From contig CAYUQO010000002.1 in assembly GCA_964446945.1 (NCBI GenBank), positions 372,001 to 436,000 on the forward strand: DNA of 64,000 nucleotides. Reading direction: 5' to 3'. Source of the stretch: CAIYRG01 sp964446945. GTDB lineage: Bacteria; Pseudomonadota; Alphaproteobacteria; Micropepsales; Micropepsaceae. Below, piece after piece: positions 6,884-16,071 of the stretch. Numbering within the stretch: the first letter of the stretch is position 1; the number at the start of each line of letters is the position of its first letter. Under the pieces are notes generated by a model. The model was not told the DNA's origin. It made no database searches and was given only the letters and a program-made list of their open reading frames with translations. The position numbers were made by a program, and so were the translations under genes.

Positions 6884-8323
6884 TCAGGCTGCAGATTCGA
6901 CCTCGCGGCCGCGCTTATCCGGCGCAGTTGCCGGCGCTGAACCGGCATCGCGCGCCGCACCCGGCAAGGTGACGCAAAACGTCGTCCCGACACCGACTTG
7001 GCTGGTTACGGAAATGGATCCGCCATGCGCGTGGCAGATCGACTTCACGATCGCCAGGCCCAATCCAGCGCCTATCTCTCCGCGATTCGTCGAGACGCGA
7101 TAGAACCGGTCGAATACGTAATCGAGATTTTCCTGCACGATGCCGATCCCGGAATCCGACACCGTCAGCCGCACGCCACCGGCGCTCGCACTGACGTCGA
7201 CCACCACGTGGCCGCCTGCGACATTATATTTGATTCCATTGTCGATCAGATTGACCATGACCTGCTTAAGCCGGTCGCGGTCTCCCGAAACGACCACTTT
7301 GCTGCCGGTCGGTCCTTTGAGGGTGACGCGCTTTTCGGCTGCCAGCAACTGCATCTGTTCGATGGTTTCGGCGGCGAGCGCATGCAGGTCGAGGCTGGCG
7401 TAACCGCGTTGGCCGGACGGATGATCCATGCGGGACAACTTCAGCAGGCTGTCGACAATTTTGGACAAGCGTCCGACCTCCTCGAGCACATCGCTGAGCC
7501 CGCTTTCAACTTCGGAGGCAAACCCGCCGCGCGCCATGGCGAATTCCAGCTCGCCCTGAATAATCGCGAGTGGCGTCCGCAATTCGTGCGCTGCGTCGGA
7601 TGAAAATCGGTTGGCGTGCTGATAGGCGCTATCCAGACGGTCAAGCATGCGGTTGAGTGCCAGACCGAGGGCTTCAACACGGTCTCCCGTACCAAGCCGG
7701 GGCAGGCGTTTATGTGGATTGCCGAAGCTGATCGCCTCCGCCGCCTGGATCATGACTTCGACCGGTGACAGTGCGCGCCGGATCAACACATAACTGCCGG
7801 CCGCGGCGGCAAGCAGCAGGAGCGGAAGTCCGATCACCAGCGATGTGACGAGGCTGTACTCCAGGTCCTTGGCAAACAGTTGAGACTCTCCGGTCTCGAT
7901 CGTGACAGTCTGACCGCCGGGCGCCACAAAGCGCCGGGAATAAAGATAGACCTGAGTGTAATTCAAATAGCGCGCACCAGACGCGGCATCCAGGAAAGGA
8001 ATTTTCGCGGGATCGAAGCTTCGGTCGACGGGCGGTTGCGAACGGTAGATCGTTCGCTCACCAACCGTGACACGGATGAATCGGTTCTGATCGGCGGGGC
8101 TGAACCGCTGGTCAATCAGTGCACGGACTTCCTCCGGGTTGCCGATCGCCCCCCTGATGATATCCCACAGCTCCATCGCGCGGGCGGAGATAAGGGAACG
8201 GCTACTGACCTCGGTATAACGTTCGAAGCTGAATACCGTGAACAGCGAAAAGCTGAGGCCCAGCACGAGCAGAAGCCCGCAATAGAGCGCTACAAGCCGG
8301 AAGCTGATGGAGCGCCAGTTCAT
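6884..8323 (-). CDS. Membrane sensor histidine kinase (OmpR-partner type)
   Basis: A 479-residue sensor kinase. The first membrane segment is at about residues 9-31, a periplasmic sensing region follows to about 155, and the second segment is at about 158-181, leading into a HAMP linker. The HisKA box has His246 in DAAHELRTPLAII. The ATPase domain shows the N box (NLIDNGIKYN), G1 (VSDSGIGI), F box (VFDRFYR) and G2 (GAGLGLAIVKS). Its ATG overlaps the stop of the regulator gene by four bases, so the pair is co-translated. The divergent RND efflux operon is the likely target. Confidence 0.93.
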   Translation of the reverse strand: MNWRSISFRLVALYCGLLLVLGLSFSLFTVFSFERYTEVSSRSLISARAMELWDIIRGAIGNPEEVRALIDQRFSPADQNRFIRVTVGERTIYRSQPPVDRSFDPAKIPFLDAASGARYLNYTQVYLYSRRFVAPGGQTVTIETGESQLFAKDLEYSLVTSLVIGLPLLLLAAAAGSYVLIRRALSPVEVMIQAAEAISFGNPHKRLPRLGTGDRVEALGLALNRMLDRLDSAYQHANRFSSDAAHELRTPLAIIQGELEFAMARGGFASEVESGLSDVLEEVGRLSKIVDSLLKLSRMDHPSGQRGYASLDLHALAAETIEQMQLLAAEKRVTLKGPTGSKVVVSGDRDRLKQVMVNLIDNGIKYNVAGGHVVVDVSASAGGVRLTVSDSGIGIVQENLDYVFDRFYRVSTNRGEIGAGLGLAIVKSICHAHGGSISVTSQVGVGTTFCVTLPGAARDAGSAPATAPDKRGREVESAA

Positions 8324-9000
8324 GACTTTGTATGCGGGTCCAGCGAATAACCCAGTCCGCGCACGGTGCGAATCAGCTTGGTATCGAAGCCCTCGTCGAT
8401 CTTGTGACGCAGATGGCCGACATAGACATCGACAATATTGGTCAGCCCCTCAAAAGACTGATCCCAGATCCGCTCGACGATCATCGACCGCGACAGCGTG
8501 CGGCCGGCGTGTAAAAAGAGATATTCGAGCAGCGAATATTCCTTTGGGCTGAGATCGATGCGCTTGCCGCCGCGCCGGACCTGCCGCGTGAGCCGGTTGA
8601 GCTCCAGATTGTCGACCTTGAGCACGTTTTCCTGGATCATCGGGCCGCGGCGCAGCAGCGCCTGAACCCGAATCGTGAGTTCGGCCAGCGCAAATGGCTT
8701 GGTCAGGTAATCGTCGGCGCCGGCTTCAAAATTCTCGATCTTGGTTTCGATGTCCCCACGCGCGGTCAGGATCAGCACCGGCATCTTGCGCTGCTGTTGA
8801 CGGATTTGCCGCAGCAGCGCGGTGCCGGAGCCGTCCGGCAACTGCAGATCCAGGATGATGAGGTCGTAATGGCAGAGCTTGATCTGCTCCAATGCCTCGC
8901 TTGCGGTCGAGACGCCGTCCACGGAGAAACCCTCGGTTTTCAAAGTCCGCAGCAGAATGCCGAGCAGCCGGTCCTCATCTTCAACCGCCAATACGCGCAT
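8320..9000 (-). CDS. OmpR/PhoB-family response regulator
   Basis: A 226-residue two-domain regulator. In the receiver (1-115) the acidic residues are in VEDED, the phospho-acceptor is Asp51 in LIILDLQLPDG, and the lysine is in LTKPFA. It is followed by a winged-helix DNA-binding domain with LSPKEYSLLEYLF and the recognition-helix region NIVDVYVGHLRHKID. It is first in a two-gene operon with the kinase and starts 476 bases from the oppositely oriented RND permease gene. That arrangement usually means direct control of the pump. Confidence 0.93.
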   Translation of the reverse strand: MRVLAVEDEDRLLGILLRTLKTEGFSVDGVSTASEALEQIKLCHYDLIILDLQLPDGSGTALLRQIRQQQRKMPVLILTARGDIETKIENFEAGADDYLTKPFALAELTIRVQALLRRGPMIQENVLKVDNLELNRLTRQVRRGGKRIDLSPKEYSLLEYLFLHAGRTLSRSMIVERIWDQSFEGLTNIVDVYVGHLRHKIDEGFDTKLIRTVRGLGYSLDPHTKS

Positions 9001-9476
9001 GAATTCGCCTTAACTAGCTTCGCTGGTCGAGCCAATTTGGCCGAGACGCGATTCAACCAGATACCCTAACGGTATTGGAACCTCGCCATGGCGGCACAAC
9101 CAAATTTGAACACCGCCCGGACAAGAGCCTTTTTTGGTGGAAAATGCCCGTGCCGAGGCATTTTTTGCGATATTATTCAACGACGCGGCAAGAGCGTCTA
9201 TTCCGTGTCGATGCCGAGGAATAAACGGATTTTAATCATGGGTACAGTGCAGGTTTAAGCTGGCTCTTTAGAAGCGCTTTTCAAGCAGCGGGGAAGCAGT
9301 CCTGCACCGAAAGAGAGGAATGCGCTAGCCCCAGCCGCGCGGCGACGGCAACGGCAGCAATGCTGTTTGCCCCACCTTGGTGGCTGAGTTCGCGTCCGGC
9401 TTGCGCTGCGGCTTCCACCGATTTGGCGGTAGCCAGGCTAAAGCCGCGTCCGGGTGCCGGGTCAGGGAGCAGGCAT
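9001..9476. other. Divergent intergenic region between regulator and RND operon
   Basis: This 476-base gap separates the two-component operon from the efflux operon and must hold both promoters. I see a short hairpin at 9141-9164, the small palindrome CAAATTTG near 9101, and an AGGGAG ribosome-binding site just before 9477. I could not pick out a convincing regulator direct repeat or -35/-10 pair. An in-frame extension of the RND gene back to 9360 exists, but its sequence does not resemble an RND N-terminus. Confidence 0.6.
9141..9164. other. Short hairpin with flanking T-run
   Basis: AAAATGCC (9141-9148) pairs with GGCATTTT (9157-9164) and is followed by two more T residues on the plus strand. 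It looks like a weak intrinsic terminator, but no gene ends here on either strand. It could be a leader attenuator for the RND operon or the end of an unrecognised small RNA. Confidence 0.3.
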
Positions 9477-12400
9477 ATGGCTGCCATAGTACGGATCGCG
9501 CTGAAATACCGCTTCACGCCCATAGTTCTGGCGATTTTTATTGTGCTGTTCGGCGTTCTGGCTGCACTGCGCACGCCGGCGGACATTTTCCCAGACATCA
9601 GAATCCCCGTCATCGCGGTGGTTTGGACCTATCGCGGACTGTCGCCGGACGATATGGCGGGCCGCGTCATCTACTACTATGAACGCCAGCTTCCGACCTA
9701 TGTGAATGATATCGAGCACATCGAAAGCCAATCGCTGTTCGGTGTCGGCATCGTCAAAATCTTCTTTCGTCCGGAGGCGGATATTCGCACAGCGACCGCC
9801 GAGGTGACGTCGGTGTCGCAGACGGTCCTGAAATATTTGCCGCCGGGAATCACCCCACCGCTGATCCTGAACTACAACGCCTCGACGGTTCCGGTCTTAC
9901 AGCTGGCACTGTCCGGCGACGGGCTTTCCGAGCAGCAGATTTACGATATCGGCAACAATTTTCTGCGTCCCGGCATGGCGACGGTTCAGGGCGTGGCGAT
10001 TCCATCGCCTTATGGCGGAAAGGAGCGGCAAATCCAGATCGACCTGGACCCGCAGGCGCTCCAGGCGCGCCATCTTTCGGCACAGGATGTCGAGAATGCG
10101 ATCGCGGCGCAGAACCAGATTCTTCCTGCTGGAACAAGCAAGATTGGCCCCTTTGAATACAACATCAAACTGAACGATGCGCCGGCCGCAGTCGATGAAC
10201 TGAACGATCTGCCGGTCGCCTACCAGAACGGCACGACGATTTATATCCGTGACATCGGCCATGTACGGGACGGCTTTCCGCCACAACGCAATGTGGTGCG
10301 TGTGGATGGCCACCGATCGGCGCTGATGAGCATTCTGAAGAGCGGCAGCGTATCCACGCTGGCGATCGTGAATGACGTAAAGTCGCTGCTGCCGAGACTT
10401 CGCGAAACATTGCCGCCGAACCTGCGGATTGAACCGTTTGCCGACCAGTCGGTGTTCGTCCGCGCGGCAGTCGATGACGTTGTGCGCGAGGGCATTGTTG
10501 CCGCGGCATTGACGAGCCTGATGATTCTCCTGTTCCTCGGCAGCTGGCGTTCAACGCTGATCATTGCCACATCGATTCCCTTGGCGATTCTTGCCTCAAT
10601 AGCGGGGCTGTCGGCATTCGGTCAGACGCTCAATCTGATGACGCTGGGTGGGCTGGCGCTGGCGGTGGGCATTCTCGTCGATGATGCGACCGTGACGATC
10701 GAGAATATCAATTGGCATCTGGAGCAGGGTGAGCCCATTCAGCAGGCGATATTTGATGGCGCGCAGCAAATCGTGGCGCCGGCTTTCGTGTCGCTGATCT
10801 CGATCTGCATCGTGTTCGTTCCAATGTTCTTCTTCCCCGGTATTTCCGGATTTTTGTTCGCACCGATGGCCGAGGCGGTCGTCTTTGCACTGATTGCCTC
10901 GTTTGTTCTGTCCCGAACGCTGGTTCCGGTGATGGCGAATTTTCTCCTGAAAGCGCACGGAACGCCGCACAGCGTCCAGGTGATGCGAGCCCATGATTCA
11001 GAGGCCGGAATCAGGCGGACCCGCAATCCCTTCATCCTGGTTCAGCACGCGTTTGCCCGCCGCTTCGATCAGGTGCGCGTCGGATACAGTCATCTGCTGG
11101 ATCTGGCGCTCAGCAACCGGCGCGGCTTTCTGATCGGCTTTGTTGTACTGGTCGCCGGCTCGTTCGCACTCTTTCCGTATCTGGGGCAGGATTTCTTCCC
11201 GGCGGTGGATGCCGGACAGATGAACATCCATGTGCGGGCGCCAGTCGGCACGCGTATCGAAGATACGGCCGCACTGTTTGACCGTATCGAGGCCAGAATC
11301 CGCGATGTGGTCCCGCCAAAGGAAGTCGCGACCATTGTCGACAATATCGGATTGCCGGTGAGCGGCCAAAACCGCGCCTACTCGAATGATGGCGGCGTCG
11401 GTCCTGAGGATGGCGATGTTCTGGTCAGTCTCAAGGCGGACCATGCCCCGACCGCGGATTACATCAAAAAGCTGCGGAGCGTGCTGCCGCAGAGCTTCCC
11501 GGGCAGCCAATTCGCGTTCCTGCCGGCTGACATTGTCAGCCAGATCCTGAATTTCGGCGCGCCCGCCCCGATCGATGTGATCGTTGCCGGACCCGATAAA
11601 GCGGGAAATGAACGCTACGCGCAACAACTGATGCGGCGCGTGAGCAAAGTTGCAGGCACCGCGGACGTTCGCGTCGAACAGTCTTCACATTATCCGCAAT
11701 TTGGCATCGACATCGATCGCTCAAGGGCGGCGACGGTCGGCGTCACGGAGCGTGATGTCACCAACAGTCTGGTGGTGAATCTCGCCAGCAGCTTCCAGCT
11801 GGCGCCGGCACAATGGCTCGATCCGAGGAATGGCGCGTCCTATCCGATCGTCGCGCAGACGCCGCAATACCGGCTCGACTCACTCTCGAAGCTGCAGAAT
11901 ATTCCGGTCACGGGCAGCGCCGGCGGGAAGACCATGCAGGTGCTGGGCGCGCTCGGCACAATTCACCGCGAGGACAGCGACGCGATCGTCTCGCATTACG
12001 CGATTCAGCCGGCGGTTGACATCTACGGCACGACGCAGGGACGCGACCTCGGCGCAGTGGCGGCCGATATCCAGCAACTGATCGATCAGACCGCGAAAGA
12101 CCGCCCGCGGGGTTCCACCGTGACTCTGCGCGGTCAGACGCAAACCATGCGGACTTCCTTCTCCGGCATCTCGTTCGGCCTGGTAGAAGCGATTGTCCTG
12201 ATTTACCTGATCATCGTTGTCAATTTTCAATCATGGATCGATCCACTCGTCATCATCGGGGCGCTGCCGGCCGCGCTGGCCGGCATCGTGTGGATGCTGT
12301 TTGCGACCCAAACCACCTTGAGCGTGCCGGCGCTGACAGGGGCGATCATGTGCATGGGCGTAGCGACGGCAAACAGTGTTCTGGTGATCAGTTTTGCGCG

Positions 12401-12719
12401 TGAAAGGCTTGCGGCGACTGGCGATTCCGTACGGGCAGCGCTTGAGGCGGGAGTGACCCGCTTCCGGCCGGTTCTGATGACGGCGCTGGCCATGATCATC
12501 GGCATGGCGCCAATGGCACTTGGTCTCGGGCAGGGCGGGGAACAGAACGCGCCGCTGGGCCGCGCCGTCATCGGGGGACTGATGATTGCCACCGCGGCGA
12601 CACTGTTCTTCGTTCCGGTGGCGTTCAGTCTCGTCCACCGCCGTGATAGAATTGCGTCAACCTCGGGATCAGAGAGTCTGATTCCGGCCACCGATTCTGG
12701 CCTTGCGGCGGCCGAGTAG
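9477..12719 (+). CDS. RND-family efflux permease
   Basis: A 1,080-residue inner-membrane proton-driven exporter of the AcrB superfamily. The N-terminus MAAIVRIALKYRFTPIVLAI starts TM1, and the first periplasmic loop begins after RTPADIFPDIRIPVIAV. The TM4 proton-relay pair is the double Asp in LVDDATVTIEN. The second half repeats the fold from about residue 540 (ALSNRRGFLIGFVVLVAG), with an FFPAVDAGQMNIHVRAPVGT block like the family's second-repeat motif. The start has AGGGAG about five bases upstream. The adaptor gene follows 28 bases later. No TolC-type outer-membrane channel is encoded nearby. Gene order is permease first, the reverse of acrAB. The substrate is unknown. Confidence 0.93.
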   Translation: MAAIVRIALKYRFTPIVLAIFIVLFGVLAALRTPADIFPDIRIPVIAVVWTYRGLSPDDMAGRVIYYYERQLPTYVNDIEHIESQSLFGVGIVKIFFRPEADIRTATAEVTSVSQTVLKYLPPGITPPLILNYNASTVPVLQLALSGDGLSEQQIYDIGNNFLRPGMATVQGVAIPSPYGGKERQIQIDLDPQALQARHLSAQDVENAIAAQNQILPAGTSKIGPFEYNIKLNDAPAAVDELNDLPVAYQNGTTIYIRDIGHVRDGFPPQRNVVRVDGHRSALMSILKSGSVSTLAIVNDVKSLLPRLRETLPPNLRIEPFADQSVFVRAAVDDVVREGIVAAALTSLMILLFLGSWRSTLIIATSIPLAILASIAGLSAFGQTLNLMTLGGLALAVGILVDDATVTIENINWHLEQGEPIQQAIFDGAQQIVAPAFVSLISICIVFVPMFFFPGISGFLFAPMAEAVVFALIASFVLSRTLVPVMANFLLKAHGTPHSVQVMRAHDSEAGIRRTRNPFILVQHAFARRFDQVRVGYSHLLDLALSNRRGFLIGFVVLVAGSFALFPYLGQDFFPAVDAGQMNIHVRAPVGTRIEDTAALFDRIEARIRDVVPPKEVATIVDNIGLPVSGQNRAYSNDGGVGPEDGDVLVSLKADHAPTADYIKKLRSVLPQSFPGSQFAFLPADIVSQILNFGAPAPIDVIVAGPDKAGNERYAQQLMRRVSKVAGTADVRVEQSSHYPQFGIDIDRSRAATVGVTERDVTNSLVVNLASSFQLAPAQWLDPRNGASYPIVAQTPQYRLDSLSKLQNIPVTGSAGGKTMQVLGALGTIHREDSDAIVSHYAIQPAVDIYGTTQGRDLGAVAADIQQLIDQTAKDRPRGSTVTLRGQTQTMRTSFSGISFGLVEAIVLIYLIIVVNFQSWIDPLVIIGALPAALAGIVWMLFATQTTLSVPALTGAIMCMGVATANSVLVISFARERLAATGDSVRAALEAGVTRFRPVLMTALAMIIGMAPMALGLGQGGEQNAPLGRAVIGGLMIATAATLFFVPVAFSLVHRRDRIASTSGSESLIPATDSGLAAAE

Positions 12720-12747
12720 TGTTGTTCAGCTTGATCAGGAGAGGTTT

Positions 12748-13962
12748 ATGACAGCGCCCAAGGATCCCGCCGATCCCAAGCGGAAAACGATCAGGAGGCT
12801 GCGGATTGGTGCGGCCATAACTGCGGTTGCCGTCGCAGGACTGGTCGCGAACGGGATCATGGTCAGGAAGCAGGCGCGCGCCGACCAGGAAAGTTTTGCC
12901 GTTGCGCAATCCGTGCCTACGGTGACGGTTGTGCGTCCGCAGAGCGGAGTGAACGGGAATACGCTGAGGCTGCCCGGTACTCTCCAGGCCTGGTATTCGG
13001 CGCAAATCTATGCCCGTGTGCCCGGCTATCTGACCAAATGGTACAAGGACATCGGCGCGCATGTGAGCAAAGGCGAGCTGCTGGCCGATATAGACACGCC
13101 CGAACTGGATCAGCAGATCGAGCAGGCTAAAGCGGACCTTCAGAACGTGCAGGCGGCACGGCAGCTGTCGCAGATCACGAACGATCGGTGGGAGCATTTG
13201 CTGACCATCGGCGCGGTCGCCAAACAGGACGCGGACAACAAGGCCGCCGATCTCCAGGTGAAGACCGCGGCTCAGGTTTCGGCGAAAGCAAATCTGGATC
13301 GCCTGATGGCGCTAAAACAGTTCGCGCGAATCACCGCGCCGTTCGATGGCGTCGTCACGCAGCGCACGACCGATATCGGCGCGCTGGTCAATCCCGGAGG
13401 CGTCACCGGTGCAACACAACTGTTTACCGTCGCGGACCTTCACAAGATACGCGTCTATATTCAGGTGCCGCAAAACTATTCGGCGCAAATCCATGGTAAT
13501 TTGACCGCCGAGCTGGCCCTGCCGGAATATCCGGGCGAAAAATTCCCGGCCAGGCTCGATTCGACCTCCAACGCGATCAGCAATCAGTCAAATACGCTGC
13601 TCGTCGAACTCGATGCTGATAATCCGGATGGCAAACTCAAACCCGGTGAATACGCGCAAGTTAGTTTCTCGCTGCCGACGCCGGCGAGCACCGTGACCGT
13701 TCCCGCGAGCACGTTGCTGTTTCGCGGGGATGGGCTGCGCGTTGCGACCGTCGATCCGCAAAACCACGTCGTGCTGAAGACGGTGACGGTGGCGGAAGAT
13801 CTGGGTACTTCGGTGCGCCTGAATTCTGGAGTGAGTGCAACGGATCGGGTCATCGATAACCCGCCGGATTCAATCGGCAACGGCGACGTGGTGCGCGTCG
13901 CCGCGACAGCTCCGGCTGTGCCGCCGCCGAACGAGCTGCCGAAGCACACCTTGCAGTACTAG
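12748..13962 (+). CDS. RND efflux periplasmic adaptor (HlyD/MFP family)
   Basis: A 404-residue adaptor that links the RND permease to an outer-membrane channel. An N-terminal membrane anchor (about residues 20-35) is followed by a lipoyl half, GTLQAWYSAQIYARVPGYLT with DIGAHVSKGELLADIDTPEL. Next come an alpha-helical hairpin (DQQIEQAKADLQNVQAARQL onwards), the second lipoyl half (ARITAPFDGVVTQRTTDIGA), a beta-barrel, and a membrane-proximal domain. GGAGAGG precedes the ATG. An in-frame extension to 12703 overlaps the permease end and was rejected. There is no lipobox, so it is anchored by its TM segment. Confidence 0.92.
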   Translation: MTAPKDPADPKRKTIRRLRIGAAITAVAVAGLVANGIMVRKQARADQESFAVAQSVPTVTVVRPQSGVNGNTLRLPGTLQAWYSAQIYARVPGYLTKWYKDIGAHVSKGELLADIDTPELDQQIEQAKADLQNVQAARQLSQITNDRWEHLLTIGAVAKQDADNKAADLQVKTAAQVSAKANLDRLMALKQFARITAPFDGVVTQRTTDIGALVNPGGVTGATQLFTVADLHKIRVYIQVPQNYSAQIHGNLTAELALPEYPGEKFPARLDSTSNAISNQSNTLLVELDADNPDGKLKPGEYAQVSFSLPTPASTVTVPASTLLFRGDGLRVATVDPQNHVVLKTVTVAEDLGTSVRLNSGVSATDRVIDNPPDSIGNGDVVRVAATAPAVPPPNELPKHTLQY

Positions 13963-14000
13963 GGCGCATCCTCGCAGCGTTACGAGGCCCTCTGCCGGAT

Positions 14001-14037
14001 AAAAAGGCGCGGTCCGAGATTCGGATCGCGCCTTTAG
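14001..14037. terminator. Bidirectional intrinsic terminator
   Basis: AAAGGCGCGGTCCGA (14003-14017) pairs with 14021-14035 over 15 positions (one G.T wobble) around a three-base loop. On the minus strand the stem ends in TTTTTAT, on the plus strand in TTTAGTTT. It lies between the convergent adaptor gene (ends 13962) and porin gene (ends 14083) and serves both. Confidence 0.85.
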
Positions 14038-14082
14038 TTTGACCACAGAAGCGTTTGACGCGATTCCGCTCTTTCCGGCGGC

Positions 14083-15750
14083 TTAGAACGGGTAATAACG
14101 GAAGCTGGTGAAGAACATATTCTCGTCGGGTGCGGGCGCTCCACCGACACCGGCGAAGGTCTTCCGCTTTGTGTAGGAATATTGCAGGCCGAGTCTCAGC
14201 TGGCCATAAGTGCCGCTATACACGTTGTCCCAGGTCCCGACGTTGATCTGCTGTATGGACTGGTTGTTGGCCGTGCATGCTCCCGTCGCGGTTTCGCTAA
14301 CGCAGCCCGAATTGACGGCCGCCGGATTACCGTAACCGGATGGCGCACCGCCGAAGGTGTAGATCTTCTTCAGGTCCACTGACTCACCCCCAAACACATA
14401 AAAATCCCAAAGTGGCGTCGCATGCCAGGTGATACCCAGAAGCTCGGCATGCTGGGTGAGCGGCGCGAGAACGCCATCGGGCCGCAAGGTCGCATCCGAG
14501 AGACCTGAGGTTTCGTAACGGCCAATTCCCTGGCCGTACATGGCTGTGGCCTGAACGTCGAGTGTTCCGGGGATCAGCTTGATGAACGTGCCCACGCCGA
14601 CAGAAGCGCCCGAAACATCGTGATTGGTGAAGTTGGCACGATCATAAAAATCCCGCCACATGCCCATCACTTCGAAGTGGAACCGATGCGCTGGATCGGG
14701 ATCGAACGCGACCTTTCCGATGAGATCGGGAATATGATTCGTGGACAATACGGTGTTCGGCGAGAACAGGCCCGCCATTGGCGCGCCGTTGAAGGTGACA
14801 TGGTTCGCCGACACGATCGCAGCGCCCTGTAGCCCCGTATTGACAGTCGTCTGTGGGTTCTCGATCGAAATCCCGATGTAGAGCTGTTTGTTGAAATCTT
14901 TGACGATGCGGAGCTGCGGTTGGCGCGTCCAGAGAAACCCGACGGTGTACTGGGCATCGATCGCCGGCGGGGCAAGCTCCGTACGCGGATTTTCGCCCAC
15001 GGCGTTGAGCGTCAGAAGTGACCAGTTTTGGCCGGCGAGAATGTGAATACCAAGATCGTCCCAATCGGCCGTGCCATAAAGATGGCGGATGCGAGGCGAA
15101 TAGGAATTACTTTCGTTGGAATTCGCGCTGCCGGGCCCGGCGAGGAAGTCGAATTCGCCGTACATAGCGAGATGGGTCGTGGGGTCTGGACTGCCCTGGG
15201 CCAGGAATGCGACGCGGCTTTGACGGGCGGTCGCACGAAACTCCTGAAGGTGATTGAATGGTGAGTTCGGCAATGGAATGCCGCCGAAACTTGAACCGAT
15301 GTCGCCCAACTCGCTGCGCGAGCGGTACACCGTCTCAAAGGCGAAGTATCCGCCAAGGGTGATGGTCACCCCTTTGTATGTGATGAAGTTCACAAGCGGG
15401 ATGGTGGTTGCCGCCTGTGCGGGCGGCAGCGGCGGCACGTTCTGTGCCAGCAGAATCGGGGCTGCCCGCTCCGCCTCTTTCCGCGCGTCCTGCTCGGCCG
15501 CATCGCGCGCCGCGCGCTCCCTGTCGGCGGCATCCTTCGCCGCGGCTTCACTCGCCTTCATGGCGTCGAGTTCTTGCTGAAGTCCGCGGATCTGATCCTG
15601 GGCGGCTTTGAGTTTTTCCAACTCGTTTTGAAGCGCCTGGATTTTGCCTTCGATGTCGCCGGCGTTGGGCGCCGTTGCGGCTTGGCCAAAGGCCGGAGCG
15701 GCCGCGAGTAGCGACGCGACAGTCGCCAATAAAATCCCCTTAAGTCTCAT
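14083..15750 (-). CDS. Outer-membrane porin, DcaP-like, with N-terminal coiled coil
   Basis: A 555-residue secreted beta-barrel protein. After a signal peptide (MRLKGILLATVASLLAAAPA) comes a charged coiled coil of about 80 residues rich in Glu, Lys and Ala heptads (EGKIQALQNELEKLKAAQ onwards). A barrel then starts at about residue 120 with GVTITLGGYFAFETVYRS. The blocks RQSRVAFLAQGS, HLAMYGEFDFLAG and HILAGQNWSLLT match the layout of DcaP-type trimeric porins. The protein ends in Tyr-Pro-Phe (YYPF), the aromatic C-terminus typical of outer-membrane barrels. GGGGG precedes the chosen ATG. The family name is a moderate call; an outer-membrane barrel is nearly certain. Confidence 0.75.
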   Translation of the reverse strand: MRLKGILLATVASLLAAAPAFGQAATAPNAGDIEGKIQALQNELEKLKAAQDQIRGLQQELDAMKASEAAAKDAADRERAARDAAEQDARKEAERAAPILLAQNVPPLPPAQAATTIPLVNFITYKGVTITLGGYFAFETVYRSRSELGDIGSSFGGIPLPNSPFNHLQEFRATARQSRVAFLAQGSPDPTTHLAMYGEFDFLAGPGSANSNESNSYSPRIRHLYGTADWDDLGIHILAGQNWSLLTLNAVGENPRTELAPPAIDAQYTVGFLWTRQPQLRIVKDFNKQLYIGISIENPQTTVNTGLQGAAIVSANHVTFNGAPMAGLFSPNTVLSTNHIPDLIGKVAFDPDPAHRFHFEVMGMWRDFYDRANFTNHDVSGASVGVGTFIKLIPGTLDVQATAMYGQGIGRYETSGLSDATLRPDGVLAPLTQHAELLGITWHATPLWDFYVFGGESVDLKKIYTFGGAPSGYGNPAAVNSGCVSETATGACTANNQSIQQINVGTWDNVYSGTYGQLRLGLQYSYTKRKTFAGVGGAPAPDENMFFTSFRYYPF

Positions 15751-16071
15751 TGGTACCCCCATTGGGCGACCGAATGACGAGAGCGTGGGCGGTCGCAGGG
15801 GTGGCCGTAATCGGGCGCAATGACCCTTGTTTAAAGGTTCCGTGAAAGATTTGCGACAGAGCGAACCGCCCAAGCCCTCAAACGCCGGTCAGTGGACCTA
15901 TCTGACGGAAATATCGGCAGAAATTCTGCTGGCCGAACCCCGGGGCCGCGATGTCGCAGCTATGGATAATGTTGGCCTCGGCAGATAATCGCCCGCGCGT
16001 TCGGAAACTGCGAGAAAAACCGTCAGCCGCGCGTTGTCCTGTATAGTTCTCGTCGAATCAAAGGCTTCAAC
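15751..16071. other. Divergent intergenic region between porin and ampG
   Basis: A 321-base gap carrying the promoters of the porin (leftwards) and of ampG (rightwards). The only notable element is the perfect odd palindrome GCAGAA-A-TTCTGC at 15917-15929, which could be an operator. The extension of the porin frame up to 15873 is rejected because the signal peptide starts at 15750. I see no RNA gene here. Confidence 0.55.
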
